Source: Candidatus Zixiibacteriota bacterium (GTDB lineage: Bacteria > SM23-81 > DAOVCL01). Taken from it: a stretch of 8,848 bases of DNA. The number at the start of each line of letters is the position of its first letter. Position 1 is the first letter of the stretch. Where the stretch lies: contig DAOVCL010000074.1 in assembly GCA_030670005.1 (NCBI GenBank), forward strand, positions 1-8,848, given 5' to 3'. The position numbers and the translations under genes are program-made. This document shows, piece after piece, positions 1 through 6,900 of the stretch. The notes under the pieces were generated by a model. It ran no database searches, had not been told where the DNA came from, and saw only the letters and a list, made by a program, of their open reading frames with translations.

Positions 1-1344
1 GTTGGGTGAAGCCACAGAGCCCCCATCTAAGTGGTCCCTGCCGATAACTATAGGTGCCTTCAACTCCCCTTTGGCCACCATCTGGTTTATTATCCCCCCG
101 AAGTGGGCCCTCTCCCCATATCCCAGCCAGCAGATGCGAGAGGGAAGCCCCTGGAACTTCACCTTCTTTTGGGCCTTATCTATCCATTTCACCAGGGCTT
201 CATCCTCGGGGAACTCCCTCTTTACCACCTCATCCGTCTTGTAGATGTCCTCCGGTTCACCGGAGAGGGCTACCCAGCGGAATGGACCCTTCCCCTGGGC
301 CAAAAGGGGCCTGATGTAGGCGGGGACAAAGCCGGGGAAGTCAAATGCATCGGCAATTCCCGCCTGGTATGCCTGGCTTCTTAGGTTGTTTCCGTAGTCG
401 AAGACCACTGCTCCCTTGTGCATAAAATCGAGCATTGTCCTCACATGAACCGCCATTGAGTCCATCGACCTCTTTATATATTCCTGGGGATTATCCTTTC
501 TTAGCCTGAGGGCCTCCTCATAGGGGATTCCCCCTGGAACATAGCCATTCAGCTCGTCGTGGGCGCTGGTCTGATCGGTGAGCAGATCTGGAATCACCCC
601 CCGGCTATAGATCTCAGGCAATACCTCAGCACAGTTTCCCACTAAGCCCACCGATAGGGGCTCACGGTCCCTTTTAGCCTGCAGGACAAGCTCCAAGGCC
701 TCATCTAAGCTCTCAGAGATACGGTTGCAGTATCCGGTCTCCACCCTCCTCTCTATCCTCTTTCTGTCCACCTCTATCCCTAAGAAGGCGGCCCCATTCA
801 TCGTAGCGGCCAGTGGCTGTGCTCCCCCCATTCCTCCCAATCCACCAGTCAAAAGAAGTCTTCCCCTTAGATCTTCCCCGAAATGCTTCTTGGCCGCTGC
901 GGCAAAGGTCTCATAGGTTCCCTGGAGTATTCCCTGGGTGCCGATGTAGATCCAACTCCCTGCGGTCATCTGACCATACATAGTCAGACCCAGTCTTTCC
1001 AGTTCCCTGAACTTCTCCCAGTTGGCCCAGTGGGGAACGATGAGGGAGTTGGCAATCAAGACCCGGGGGGCATACTCGTGGGTGTGGAATATCCCCACCG
1101 GCTTGCCGGACTGAACAAGGAGAGTCTCATCGTTCTCCAGTTCCCTTAAGCTTTTTACTATGGCGTGATAGCACTCCCAGTTGCGAGCAGCCTTTCCCGA
1201 TCCCCCGTAGATAATCAGCTCCTCAGGCTTTTCAGCCACCTCTGGGTCCAAGTTGTTCATCAGCATCCTGAGGGCTGCCTCCTGGTGCCAGCTCTTGCAG
1301 GAGAGGGTTAGGCCCCGGGGAGCCTTTACAGGTACATAGTCCAT
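1..1344 (-). CDS. hutU: Urocanate hydratase (urocanase), C-terminus cut by window edge
   Basis: Converts urocanate to 4-imidazolone-5-propanoate using tightly bound NAD+, the second step of cytoplasmic histidine degradation. The window holds 448 codons with no stop; family members are about 550 residues, so roughly 100 C-terminal residues lie off the left edge. Visible family signatures are YGGSGKAARNWE near residues 46-57, SGKPVGIFHTHE near 79-90, MTAGSWIYIGTQG near 126-138, the NAD-binding glycine-rich segment GGLGGMGGAQ at 167-176, the catalytic-type Cys405 in RICWLGYGERA (Cys410 in the Pseudomonas enzyme), and GRDHLDGGSVASPN at the edge. The start ATG at 1342-1344 is chosen because AAGGAGG lies 5 nt upstream and the N-terminus (MDYVPVKAPRG) fits the family. 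It lies 141 bp downstream of hutH on the same strand, consistent with a hut operon. No internal stop or frameshift was seen, so the enzyme appears functional if the missing end is intact. Confidence 0.97.
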   Translation of the reverse strand, partial: MDYVPVKAPRGLTLSCKSWHQEAALRMLMNNLDPEVAEKPEELIIYGGSGKAARNWECYHAIVKSLRELENDETLLVQSGKPVGIFHTHEYAPRVLIANSLIVPHWANWEKFRELERLGLTMYGQMTAGSWIYIGTQGILQGTYETFAAAAKKHFGEDLRGRLLLTGGLGGMGGAQPLAATMNGAAFLGIEVDRKRIERRVETGYCNRISESLDEALELVLQAKRDREPLSVGLVGNCAEVLPEIYSRGVIPDLLTDQTSAHDELNGYVPGGIPYEEALRLRKDNPQEYIKRSMDSMAVHVRTMLDFMHKGAVVFDYGNNLRSQAYQAGIADAFDFPGFVPAYIRPLLAQGKGPFRWVALSGEPEDIYKTDEVVKREFPEDEALVKWIDKAQKKVKFQGLPSRICWLGYGERAHFGGIINQMVAKGELKAPIVIGRDHLDGGSVASPN

Positions 1345-1349
1345 CTCTC

Positions 1350-1356
1350 CCTCCTT
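1350..1356 (-). promoter_or_regulatory. Ribosome binding site of hutU
   Basis: On the minus strand AAGGAGG is followed by GAGAG and then the ATG at 1344. This near-perfect Shine-Dalgarno match at 5 nt decides the hutU start. It also shows that hutU initiates independently, not by tight coupling to hutH. Confidence 0.85.
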
Positions 1357-1377
1357 AGTTATGACAGTTGCCGGGGG

Positions 1378-1416
1378 GCAGGGATCACCCCGTCCCGATG
1401 GGATCGGGATCCCTGC
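1378..1416. repeat. Palindromic hairpin element between hutH and hutU
   Basis: GCAGGGATC (1378-1386) pairs perfectly with GATCCCTGC (1408-1416). Inside it CCGAT (1395-1399) pairs with ATCGG (1403-1407) around GGG. An alternative 7-bp stem TCCCGAT/ATCGGGA (1393-1399/1403-1409) competes with the outer arm. It sits in the 141-bp hutH-hutU spacer and would be transcribed. There is no T-tract on either side, so it is not a standard intrinsic terminator. A dispersed intergenic repeat or an mRNA processing/stability element is more likely. The remainder of 1345-1485 shows only loose CAGGG-type repetition on the minus strand. Confidence 0.6.
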
Positions 1417-1485
1417 GGGAGCAGTCAGGTATTCGTCAGTTGTCGCGCATTTTTCCTGTTCCCTGACCCCTGTGAACCGGTACCT

Positions 1486-3015
1486 TTAGTTTAATTCACC
1501 GATCTTCTCCTCTACTCTTCTTAAGATCTCCCCTTCTTTAATAAGCTTTTTCACCTTTTCTATATCCTCGGCCAGTATCCTGTCTTGGTCCAGCTTGGGG
1601 ACTACGGTGCGAATGACCCTCCAGGCTACCTCGGTTCCCCTCCCAGGTTTAAGGGGAGCCCTGAGATCGATCCCCTGGGCGGAGGCCAATAGCTCGATGG
1701 CTAAGATGTTCTCCACATTATCCACAATCTCCCTGGCCTTACGGGCAGCAATAGATCCCATACTCACATGATCCTCCTGATTGGCTGAGGTGGGGATAGA
1801 GTCGACCGAGGCCGGATGGGCCAGGACCTTGTTCTCTGAGACCAGGGAGGCGGCAGTGACCTGGGCGATCATAAAACCGGAGTTGAGCCCGCTTTCCGGG
1901 GAGAGGAATGGTGGAAGTCCACTCTGGGTTTCATTCATGAGAAGAGCTATCCTCCTCTCCGATATGTTTCCCAGTGCAGAGACGGCAATTCCCAGCAGGT
2001 CCAGGGAGAGGGACACCGGCTGGCCATGGAAATTCCCTCCGGAGATGACCTTGCCCTCCTGGGGAAAGATTAAGGGATTATCGGTGGCAGAGTTTATCTC
2101 CACCTTCAGAGTTGACTTCACTGATCTGAGGGCATCTCTGGTGGCCCCGTGGACCTGCGGCATACAGCGGAGACTATAGGGATCCTGAACATTTCCGCAA
2201 TCCCTATGGGACTCCACGATCTGGCTGACCTCTACCAGTCGGCGCAGGTTACCAGCGGATTCCCTCTGTCCCCGGTAATCTCTCACCCTCTGGAAGTCCT
2301 CGTCAAATGCCGTCGGTGTGGCCAGGACACCCTCCAAGGTCATCGCCCCGGCAATATCGGCTAACTTACAGAGCCTGATCGCCTTGAGGAGGCTAAGGGT
2401 TCCTATGGAGCTCATAAATTGGGTGCCGTTTATCAGGGCCAACCCCTCCTTGGCCTTTAGGCTGAGGAGCCCGATCCCCGCCTTAGTCATTGCCTCCTTC
2501 CCATCCAGTATCTCTCCCTTATACTCCGCCTGGCCCAAGCCGATTGGCACCAGGCCAATGTGGGCCAGGGGAACCAGGTCGCCAGATGCCCCCACCGAGC
2601 CCTTCTCAGGAACCAAGGGATGAACCCCAAGGTTGAGCATCTCCACCAGGGTTTGAATCAGCTCCAGCCTTACGCCTGAGTGGCCCTTGCTTAAAAGGTT
2701 GACCCTTAAAAGCATTATTCCCCTGGTCTCCGGGATGCTTAGGCCCCTTCCCACGCCGACTGAGTGACTTTTGATCAGGTTCTCCTGAAGCCTACTTAGC
2801 TGATCTCTATTTATCCTCACCCGACAGAGCTTTCCAAAGCCGGTGTTTATCCCGTATACTGTCTCCTCACTCTCCACGATCCCCTCTACAAACCGCCGAC
2901 AGAGGTTCACTCTGGGTTCAACCTGGGGTGACAGCTCAACTCTGGCCCCTTTGAGGGCTACCTCTTCTACCTCCTGTAGGGTGAGGTTCTCCCCGTCTAT
3001 GTATACGGTTCCCAT
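1486..3015 (-). CDS. hutH: Histidine ammonia-lyase
   Basis: Deaminates L-histidine non-oxidatively to trans-urocanate and ammonia, the first step of histidine catabolism; the family is a cytoplasmic homotetramer. The gene is complete at 509 residues, the usual family length. The sequence GSVGASGDLVPLAH carries the Ala143-Ser144-Gly145 triad that cyclises to the MIO electrophile. Other active-site residues known from the Pseudomonas enzyme are present at nearly identical numbers: Tyr54 in YGINTGFG, His84 in KSHSVGVG, Asn196 in LALINGTQF, Tyr280 and Arg283 in QDPYSLRCMPQ, and Glu414 in NQEDHVSMG. The last motif supports HutH over phenylalanine or tyrosine ammonia-lyase. The ATG at 3013-3015 gives the expected N-terminus; the upstream AGG is a weak ribosome site. 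It is the first gene of a minus-strand unit continuing into hutU, and it is divergent from the kinase operon. Confidence 0.98.
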   Translation of the reverse strand: MGTVYIDGENLTLQEVEEVALKGARVELSPQVEPRVNLCRRFVEGIVESEETVYGINTGFGKLCRVRINRDQLSRLQENLIKSHSVGVGRGLSIPETRGIMLLRVNLLSKGHSGVRLELIQTLVEMLNLGVHPLVPEKGSVGASGDLVPLAHIGLVPIGLGQAEYKGEILDGKEAMTKAGIGLLSLKAKEGLALINGTQFMSSIGTLSLLKAIRLCKLADIAGAMTLEGVLATPTAFDEDFQRVRDYRGQRESAGNLRRLVEVSQIVESHRDCGNVQDPYSLRCMPQVHGATRDALRSVKSTLKVEINSATDNPLIFPQEGKVISGGNFHGQPVSLSLDLLGIAVSALGNISERRIALLMNETQSGLPPFLSPESGLNSGFMIAQVTAASLVSENKVLAHPASVDSIPTSANQEDHVSMGSIAARKAREIVDNVENILAIELLASAQGIDLRAPLKPGRGTEVAWRVIRTVVPKLDQDRILAEDIEKVKKLIKEGEILRRVEEKIGELN

Positions 3016-3024
3016 AGCAAACCT

Positions 3025-3053
3025 AATTTAGAGGCCTTAGGGTGGATTGTCAA
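3025..3053 (-). promoter_or_regulatory. Probable sigma70-type promoter of hutH
   Basis: On the minus strand a perfect TTGACA (3053-3048) is followed by a 17-nt spacer and TAAATT (3030-3025), which matches TATAAT at four of six positions. The predicted transcription start is near 3018, only about 3 nt before the hutH ATG. The hutH message would then be nearly leaderless and the weak AGG upstream would not be transcribed. This rests on sequence only; another start further upstream cannot be excluded. Confidence 0.55.
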
Positions 3054-3091
3054 GAGCTATTTGCCTATGGATAGAACAAATTGCTTGACAA
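3047..3091. promoter_or_regulatory. Symmetric divergent promoter/operator region
   Basis: TTGTCAAG (3047-3054) and CTTGACAA (3084-3091) form a perfect 8-bp inverted repeat. Its arms contain the outward-facing -35 boxes of hutH and the kinase operon. Between them, nearly concentric, lie ATTTG/CAAAT (3059-3063/3077-3081) and CTAT/ATAG (3065-3068/3071-3074). Part of the symmetry follows from two consensus -35 boxes. The nested inner arms could be a regulator site controlling both directions, which is inference only. Confidence 0.4.
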
Positions 3092-3113
3092 ACAAGGGGG
3101 GATTACTTATCCT
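3085..3113 (+). promoter_or_regulatory. Probable sigma70-type promoter of the kinase-tldD-pmbA operon
   Basis: A perfect TTGACA (3085-3090) is followed by a 17-nt spacer and TATCCT (3108-3113), which matches TATAAT at four of six positions. The expected start near 3120 leaves a leader of about 58 nt before the ATG at 3178. This placement argues that the open frame upstream of 3178 is not coding. Confidence 0.55.
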
Positions 3114-3177
3114 TTTTCGGCTAGCTACTTTAGTTTTCCTCTTATTTGGAGGAGACGGCTTTGGGGGGTTTGCTGAT

Positions 3178-4116
3178 ATGCTCAGCGGATTCAAGGTTGC
3201 TGTCTTGGGCACCATAAACCGGGATACGGTCTTCACCTCTCAGGGAGAGAGATGGGAGGGATTTGGGGGAATACTCTATAACCTCTTTGGCCTCTCCTTC
3301 CAGGGGAGAGGGGGAATCACCCTATATCCGATCTGTAACTTGGGGGAGGACTGTTATGAGGAAGTGATGGGGATCCTTTCCCAGGTTGACAATATAAGAT
3401 GTGATGGTATAAGGAAGAGAAGGGGGATTAACAATCATGCTATCATCAGATATAGACCGTCTGGGGAGAGAGAGGAGACCTTAGAGGGAGGATTACCTCC
3501 ACTGAAGTATAGTGAAGTAGAGTCCTATCTGGGGGTTGACCTGTTGTTGGTAAACTTCATATCCGGCTTTGATCTTGACCTCGATACCCTAAGGAGGATG
3601 CGGAGGAAGTTTAAGGGGATAATCTATATGGATCTGCACAGCCTTACCCTGGGCGTTGATCCTCAGGGCAGAAGATTTCTTAGACCGATTCCCCAAGGAG
3701 AGGAGTGGATCGCCCAGGCAGACATCCTCCAGGTCAACCAAAAGGAGGCCGAGCTTCTCTGGGGAGGCCCGCTAAAAGGAGCCGAGGAGTTCTCCAGGTT
3801 TGGGAGGAAAATGCTATCCTTAGGGCCTTTCTGCCTGCTTGTTACCCTCGGTTCCCGAGGGTCATTCCTGCTGGAGAAGGGTTCTACTTCCCATTTCCCC
3901 ACCCCCAGTGCCGCACTATTTGATGATCCCACCGGTTGTGGGGACATTTTCGCCGCCGGATTCATCTGGGAATACCTAAGGAGCGGAGATACCCACGAAG
4001 CTTGCCAAAGCGGAAACCGGTTGGCCGCAAGGGGGAAGCTTATCAGCCAGTTTAGGTCGAGGATGAGGAGGCCAGATTCAGGTCTGAAGAATCTTAAAGA
4101 CGGAGGTGTTTTTTGA
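3178..4116 (+). CDS. PfkB/ribokinase-family carbohydrate kinase, substrate unknown
   Basis: Likely phosphorylates a sugar, nucleoside or similar small substrate with ATP in the cytoplasm. The 312 residues fit the family's usual size. Visible signatures are a first beta strand KVAVLGTINRD (residues 6-16), a glycine motif FGGILYN in the usual place of the substrate-binding GG..N motif, LYPICNLGED, QVNQKEAELL typical of the mid-domain, and the C-terminal signature DDPTGCGDIFAAGF with catalytic Asp256 and the GCGD anion hole. The ATG at 3178 is chosen because the first strand begins directly after it and a promoter occupies the upstream frame. A GGGGGG run 9 nt upstream may serve as ribosome site. 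It is the first gene of the operon, and its TGA overlaps the TTG start of tldD. The N-terminal half is too divergent for me to name a substrate. Family assignment is firm; specificity is not. Confidence 0.85.
   Translation: MLSGFKVAVLGTINRDTVFTSQGERWEGFGGILYNLFGLSFQGRGGITLYPICNLGEDCYEEVMGILSQVDNIRCDGIRKRRGINNHAIIRYRPSGEREETLEGGLPPLKYSEVESYLGVDLLLVNFISGFDLDLDTLRRMRRKFKGIIYMDLHSLTLGVDPQGRRFLRPIPQGEEWIAQADILQVNQKEAELLWGGPLKGAEEFSRFGRKMLSLGPFCLLVTLGSRGSFLLEKGSTSHFPTPSAALFDDPTGCGDIFAAGFIWEYLRSGDTHEACQSGNRLAARGKLISQFRSRMRRPDSGLKNLKDGGVF
4102..4107 (+). promoter_or_regulatory. Ribosome binding site of tldD
   Basis: GGAGGT lies 5 nt before the TTG at 4113-4115, inside the last codons of the kinase gene. 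This strong site favours the TTG over the ATG at 4125. However, GAAGGA at 4115-4120 lies 4 nt before that ATG, so two initiation sites remain possible. Confidence 0.65.
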
Positions 4117-5552
4117 AGGATCTTATGAAAGATTCCATCAAGGAGCTAAAGAGGAAAGGGGTTGACTATGCCGATTTGAGGAAGGTGGAGAGCCGATCCC
4201 AGAGGATAAGGGTGAAGAATGGGGAGGTGGAGGGCATATCCTCCAGTCAAGACTCCGGTTTTGGCATCAGGGTGCTAAAGGATGGGGCCTGGGGGTTCTC
4301 CTCCTCAGCGGTGATCTCAGAGGAGGAGGTAGAGAGGGTGGCCTCTGAGGCCCTGCGGATAGCCTCGGCCAGTGCCTCTGTAAACAAGGATAAGTCGAAG
4401 CTGAGCGAGGAAGAGCCCTGGGTGGACCTATACCAGAGCAGCTACTCAGAGGATCCGTTTCAGATCCCCTTAGAGGAAAAGATAGAACTTTTGATGAAAG
4501 CGGTTGAGGCGATGAAGGGGGATAAGATAAGAGTGGCAGAGGGATCCTTGGCCTTTGACCGTGAGTGGAAGCTCTTTTTGAATACGGAGGGAACGGAGAT
4601 TGAACAGGTAATCACCCAAAGTGGAGGGGGGATAGTGGCCACGGCATTCGATGGCCAGCAGGTGCAGAAGAGGAGCTATCCCAACTCCTCAGGGGGGGAT
4701 TTTGCCACCAAGGGCTACGAATTTGTCCGAGGTTTGAAACTTGTAGAGAACGCAGAGAGGATAAGAGAGGAGGCTATAGCACTTCTCTCCGCCCCAGAAT
4801 GCCCGGAGGGGGAGACCGATATCATTATCGGTGGTTCACAGTTGGCCCTTCAGGTGCACGAATCCTGTGGCCATCCCACGGAGCTGGACCGGGTCCTGGG
4901 CACGGAGATAAGCTATGCTGGAGGGAGTTTCCTTGGCTCGGATAAACTCAACAAGTTGCAGTACGGTTCGAATCTGGTGAACATCACGGCAGATGCTACC
5001 TTAGAGGGAGGACTGGGCACATTTGGCTACGATGATGAAGGGGTAAAAGCCCAGAGAACCTACCTGGTGAGGAGGGGACTCTTTGTCGGCTACCTCACCT
5101 CCCGGGAGACGGCGCCTCTCCTGGGCCAACGATCCAATGGGGCGATGAGGGCAGATGGATGGAACAGAATTCCCCTCATCAGGATGACAAACATTAATTT
5201 AGAGCCCGGGGATTGGAATTTAGAGGATCTGATAGCCGATACCAGAGAGGGTATTTACTTAGAGACCAACAAAAGCTGGAGCATAGATGATCTGAGATTG
5301 AACTTCCAGTTTGGAACGGAGATTGGATGGGAGATAAGAAAAGGGAAGAGGGTGAGGATGGTGAAGAACCCCATCTATACGGGCATTACCCCTCAATTTT
5401 GGAATAGCTTAGATGCCGTCTGTAACAGGGAATCTTGGCACATCTGGGGGATTCCCAACTGTGGAAAGGGAGAACCCAGCCAAATTATGAGGGTGGCCCA
5501 TGGAACATCTCCGGCCAGATTCAGAAAGGTGAAAGTGGGGGTAAAGAGATGA
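4113..5552 (+). CDS. tldD: TldD-type metalloprotease subunit
   Basis: Catalytic subunit of the TldD/TldE (PmbA) heterodimeric zinc protease. In E. coli the pair degrades the CcdA antitoxin and removes the leader of microcin B17; the native substrate here is unknown. The product is 479 residues from the TTG or 475 from the ATG at 4125, close to the E. coli length. The TldD zinc motif HExxxH is present as His249-Glu250-Ser-Cys-Gly-His254 in QVHESCGHPTELDR. The conserved C-terminal NCGKGEPSQ supplies Cys450, the third expected metal ligand. The N-terminal half has the family's substrate-channel fold signature (YADLRKVESRSQRIRVKNG). It overlaps the kinase gene by TTGA and pmbA by ATGA, so translation is probably coupled. 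No signal peptide is present, indicating a cytoplasmic protein. All catalytic residues are intact. Confidence 0.95.
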   Translation: MKDLMKDSIKELKRKGVDYADLRKVESRSQRIRVKNGEVEGISSSQDSGFGIRVLKDGAWGFSSSAVISEEEVERVASEALRIASASASVNKDKSKLSEEEPWVDLYQSSYSEDPFQIPLEEKIELLMKAVEAMKGDKIRVAEGSLAFDREWKLFLNTEGTEIEQVITQSGGGIVATAFDGQQVQKRSYPNSSGGDFATKGYEFVRGLKLVENAERIREEAIALLSAPECPEGETDIIIGGSQLALQVHESCGHPTELDRVLGTEISYAGGSFLGSDKLNKLQYGSNLVNITADATLEGGLGTFGYDDEGVKAQRTYLVRRGLFVGYLTSRETAPLLGQRSNGAMRADGWNRIPLIRMTNINLEPGDWNLEDLIADTREGIYLETNKSWSIDDLRLNFQFGTEIGWEIRKGKRVRMVKNPIYTGITPQFWNSLDAVCNRESWHIWGIPNCGKGEPSQIMRVAHGTSPARFRKVKVGVKR

Positions 5553-6895
5553 TTGGGAAAGAGAGGATCCTGGAGATCCTGCAAGGGGTTTTAGCCTCCT
5601 CGGAGGCCGATCAGACTGAAGCTGTCTTCATTGGAAGCCAGAGAAGCCTAACCAGATTTGCCAACAACTCCGTCCATCAAAATGTCGCCGAAAGGGATAC
5701 AGATGTTATCTTCAAGGTAGCTTTAGGTAAGAGAATTGGGGTGGCCTCAACTAACTCCCTAAATAAGGGGGAGTTAACGGATGCCCTGAGGGAGGCTGTC
5801 AGGATAGCCAGGCATCAGGTGGAGAATCCACATTTCTCCTCCCTTCCCTCTCCTGGAGAGTATAAGAAGGTGGAGACCTTCTTTGAGGGAACGGCAGATT
5901 TCACCCCTGAGGAGAGGGCAGAAGGGGTAAGGAGGATATTTAAGAGGGTAGAGGATAAAGGATTGAAGGTGGCTGGAGCCTTCTCCACGGGAAGTGGAGA
6001 GATAGCTGTTCTGAACAATTTGGGCCTTGCTGCCTATCAGCCGGTCAGCGCGGCAACCCTGCGGATGGTGGTTAGCTCAGATGATAGTTCGGGCTATGCG
6101 GACTATCTCTGCCGAGATATAAAGGAACTGAGTGTAGATGATCTGGCAGAGGTGGCCATAAGAAAGTGTTTAGATAGTAGAGGTCCTCGGAATTTAAAGC
6201 CGGGGAGATACGATGTTATCTTGGAACCCCCTGCTATCGGAGAGCTTCTGGAGTGGATGAGTATGATCGGCTTTGGGGCCAGGAGTTATCAGGAGGAGAC
6301 GAGCTTCCTCAGCGGCAGGTTAGGGGAAAAGATAATGTCTGAAAAGATGACCATCTACGATGACGGCAACGATCCCTTGGGGATAGCTATGCCCTTTGAC
6401 TTTGAAGGTGTTCCCAAGCAGAGGGTCTATTTTCTTAATAAGGGGGTTGCTCAGGACGTGGTCTACGATTCGGAAACCGCCAACAGGGAGGGAAAGGTCT
6501 CCACTGGTCACGCTCTTCCCCCAAGTTCCCGTTCTGGTCCCATGCCGCTGAATGTATTTGTTGAACAGGGAAATGAGGATGAGGAGGAGATGATGGCCTC
6601 AATGGAGAGGGGAATCTTAGTTACCCGTTTTCATTATGTCAATGGTCTTCTGAATACCAGGGAGGCCCTTTTTACCGGTATGACCAGGGACGGGACATTC
6701 TTTGTAGAGGATGGAAAAGTTAAATATCCCATAGGGAACCTGAGGTTTACCGAGAGTATGCTCAGGGCATTCTCCAATGTGGAGATGGTATCCAAGGGAA
6801 GGAAGGCCATCAATGCCTGGTGGGAGGAGGTAGGGGCGGCGGTGGTTCCCACCATCTTGATCAAGGACTTTAATTTCTCCGGGAAGACCGAATAG
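5549..6895 (+). CDS. pmbA: PmbA/TldE-type subunit of the TldD/E protease
   Basis: Non-metal partner of TldD; in E. coli the two form a heterodimer whose active site lies within TldD, and TldE shapes the cavity. The product is 448 residues, near the E. coli length of 450. N-terminal signature: RFANNSVHQNVAERD around residues 37-50 and GKRIGVAST near 60-68. Where TldD has its zinc motif, this protein reads LEPPAIGELLEW (225-236) with no HExxxH, as expected for PmbA. The C-terminal signature GMTRDGTFFVEDGKV...YPIGNLRFTES (377-403) is highly typical. The ATG at 5549 overlaps the tldD stop as ATGA; an open frame extending upstream from 5435 only reads through tldD in another phase and is not coding. 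The gene ends with tandem TAG TAG (6893-6898), a firm stop before the next gene. Confidence 0.95.
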   Translation: MIGKERILEILQGVLASSEADQTEAVFIGSQRSLTRFANNSVHQNVAERDTDVIFKVALGKRIGVASTNSLNKGELTDALREAVRIARHQVENPHFSSLPSPGEYKKVETFFEGTADFTPEERAEGVRRIFKRVEDKGLKVAGAFSTGSGEIAVLNNLGLAAYQPVSAATLRMVVSSDDSSGYADYLCRDIKELSVDDLAEVAIRKCLDSRGPRNLKPGRYDVILEPPAIGELLEWMSMIGFGARSYQEETSFLSGRLGEKIMSEKMTIYDDGNDPLGIAMPFDFEGVPKQRVYFLNKGVAQDVVYDSETANREGKVSTGHALPPSSRSGPMPLNVFVEQGNEDEEEMMASMERGILVTRFHYVNGLLNTREALFTGMTRDGTFFVEDGKVKYPIGNLRFTESMLRAFSNVEMVSKGRKAINAWWEEVGAAVVPTILIKDFNFSGKTE

Positions 6896-6900
6896 TAGCC

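Noticed and set aside
1781..2179. Long open plus-strand frames within hutH and hutU
   Set aside because: They are antisense shadows of strongly conserved enzymes, created by purine-rich coding strands.
3061..3177. In-frame upstream extension of the kinase gene from TTG 3061, including a hydrophobic stretch that looks like a signal peptide
   Set aside because: It overlaps a good TTGACA-17-TATCCT promoter, PfkB kinases are cytoplasmic, and the family's first strand begins right after ATG 3178.
5435..5548. Upstream extension of pmbA
   Set aside because: It lies within tldD in another phase; ATG 5549 with an ATGA overlap gives the standard PmbA N-terminus and length.
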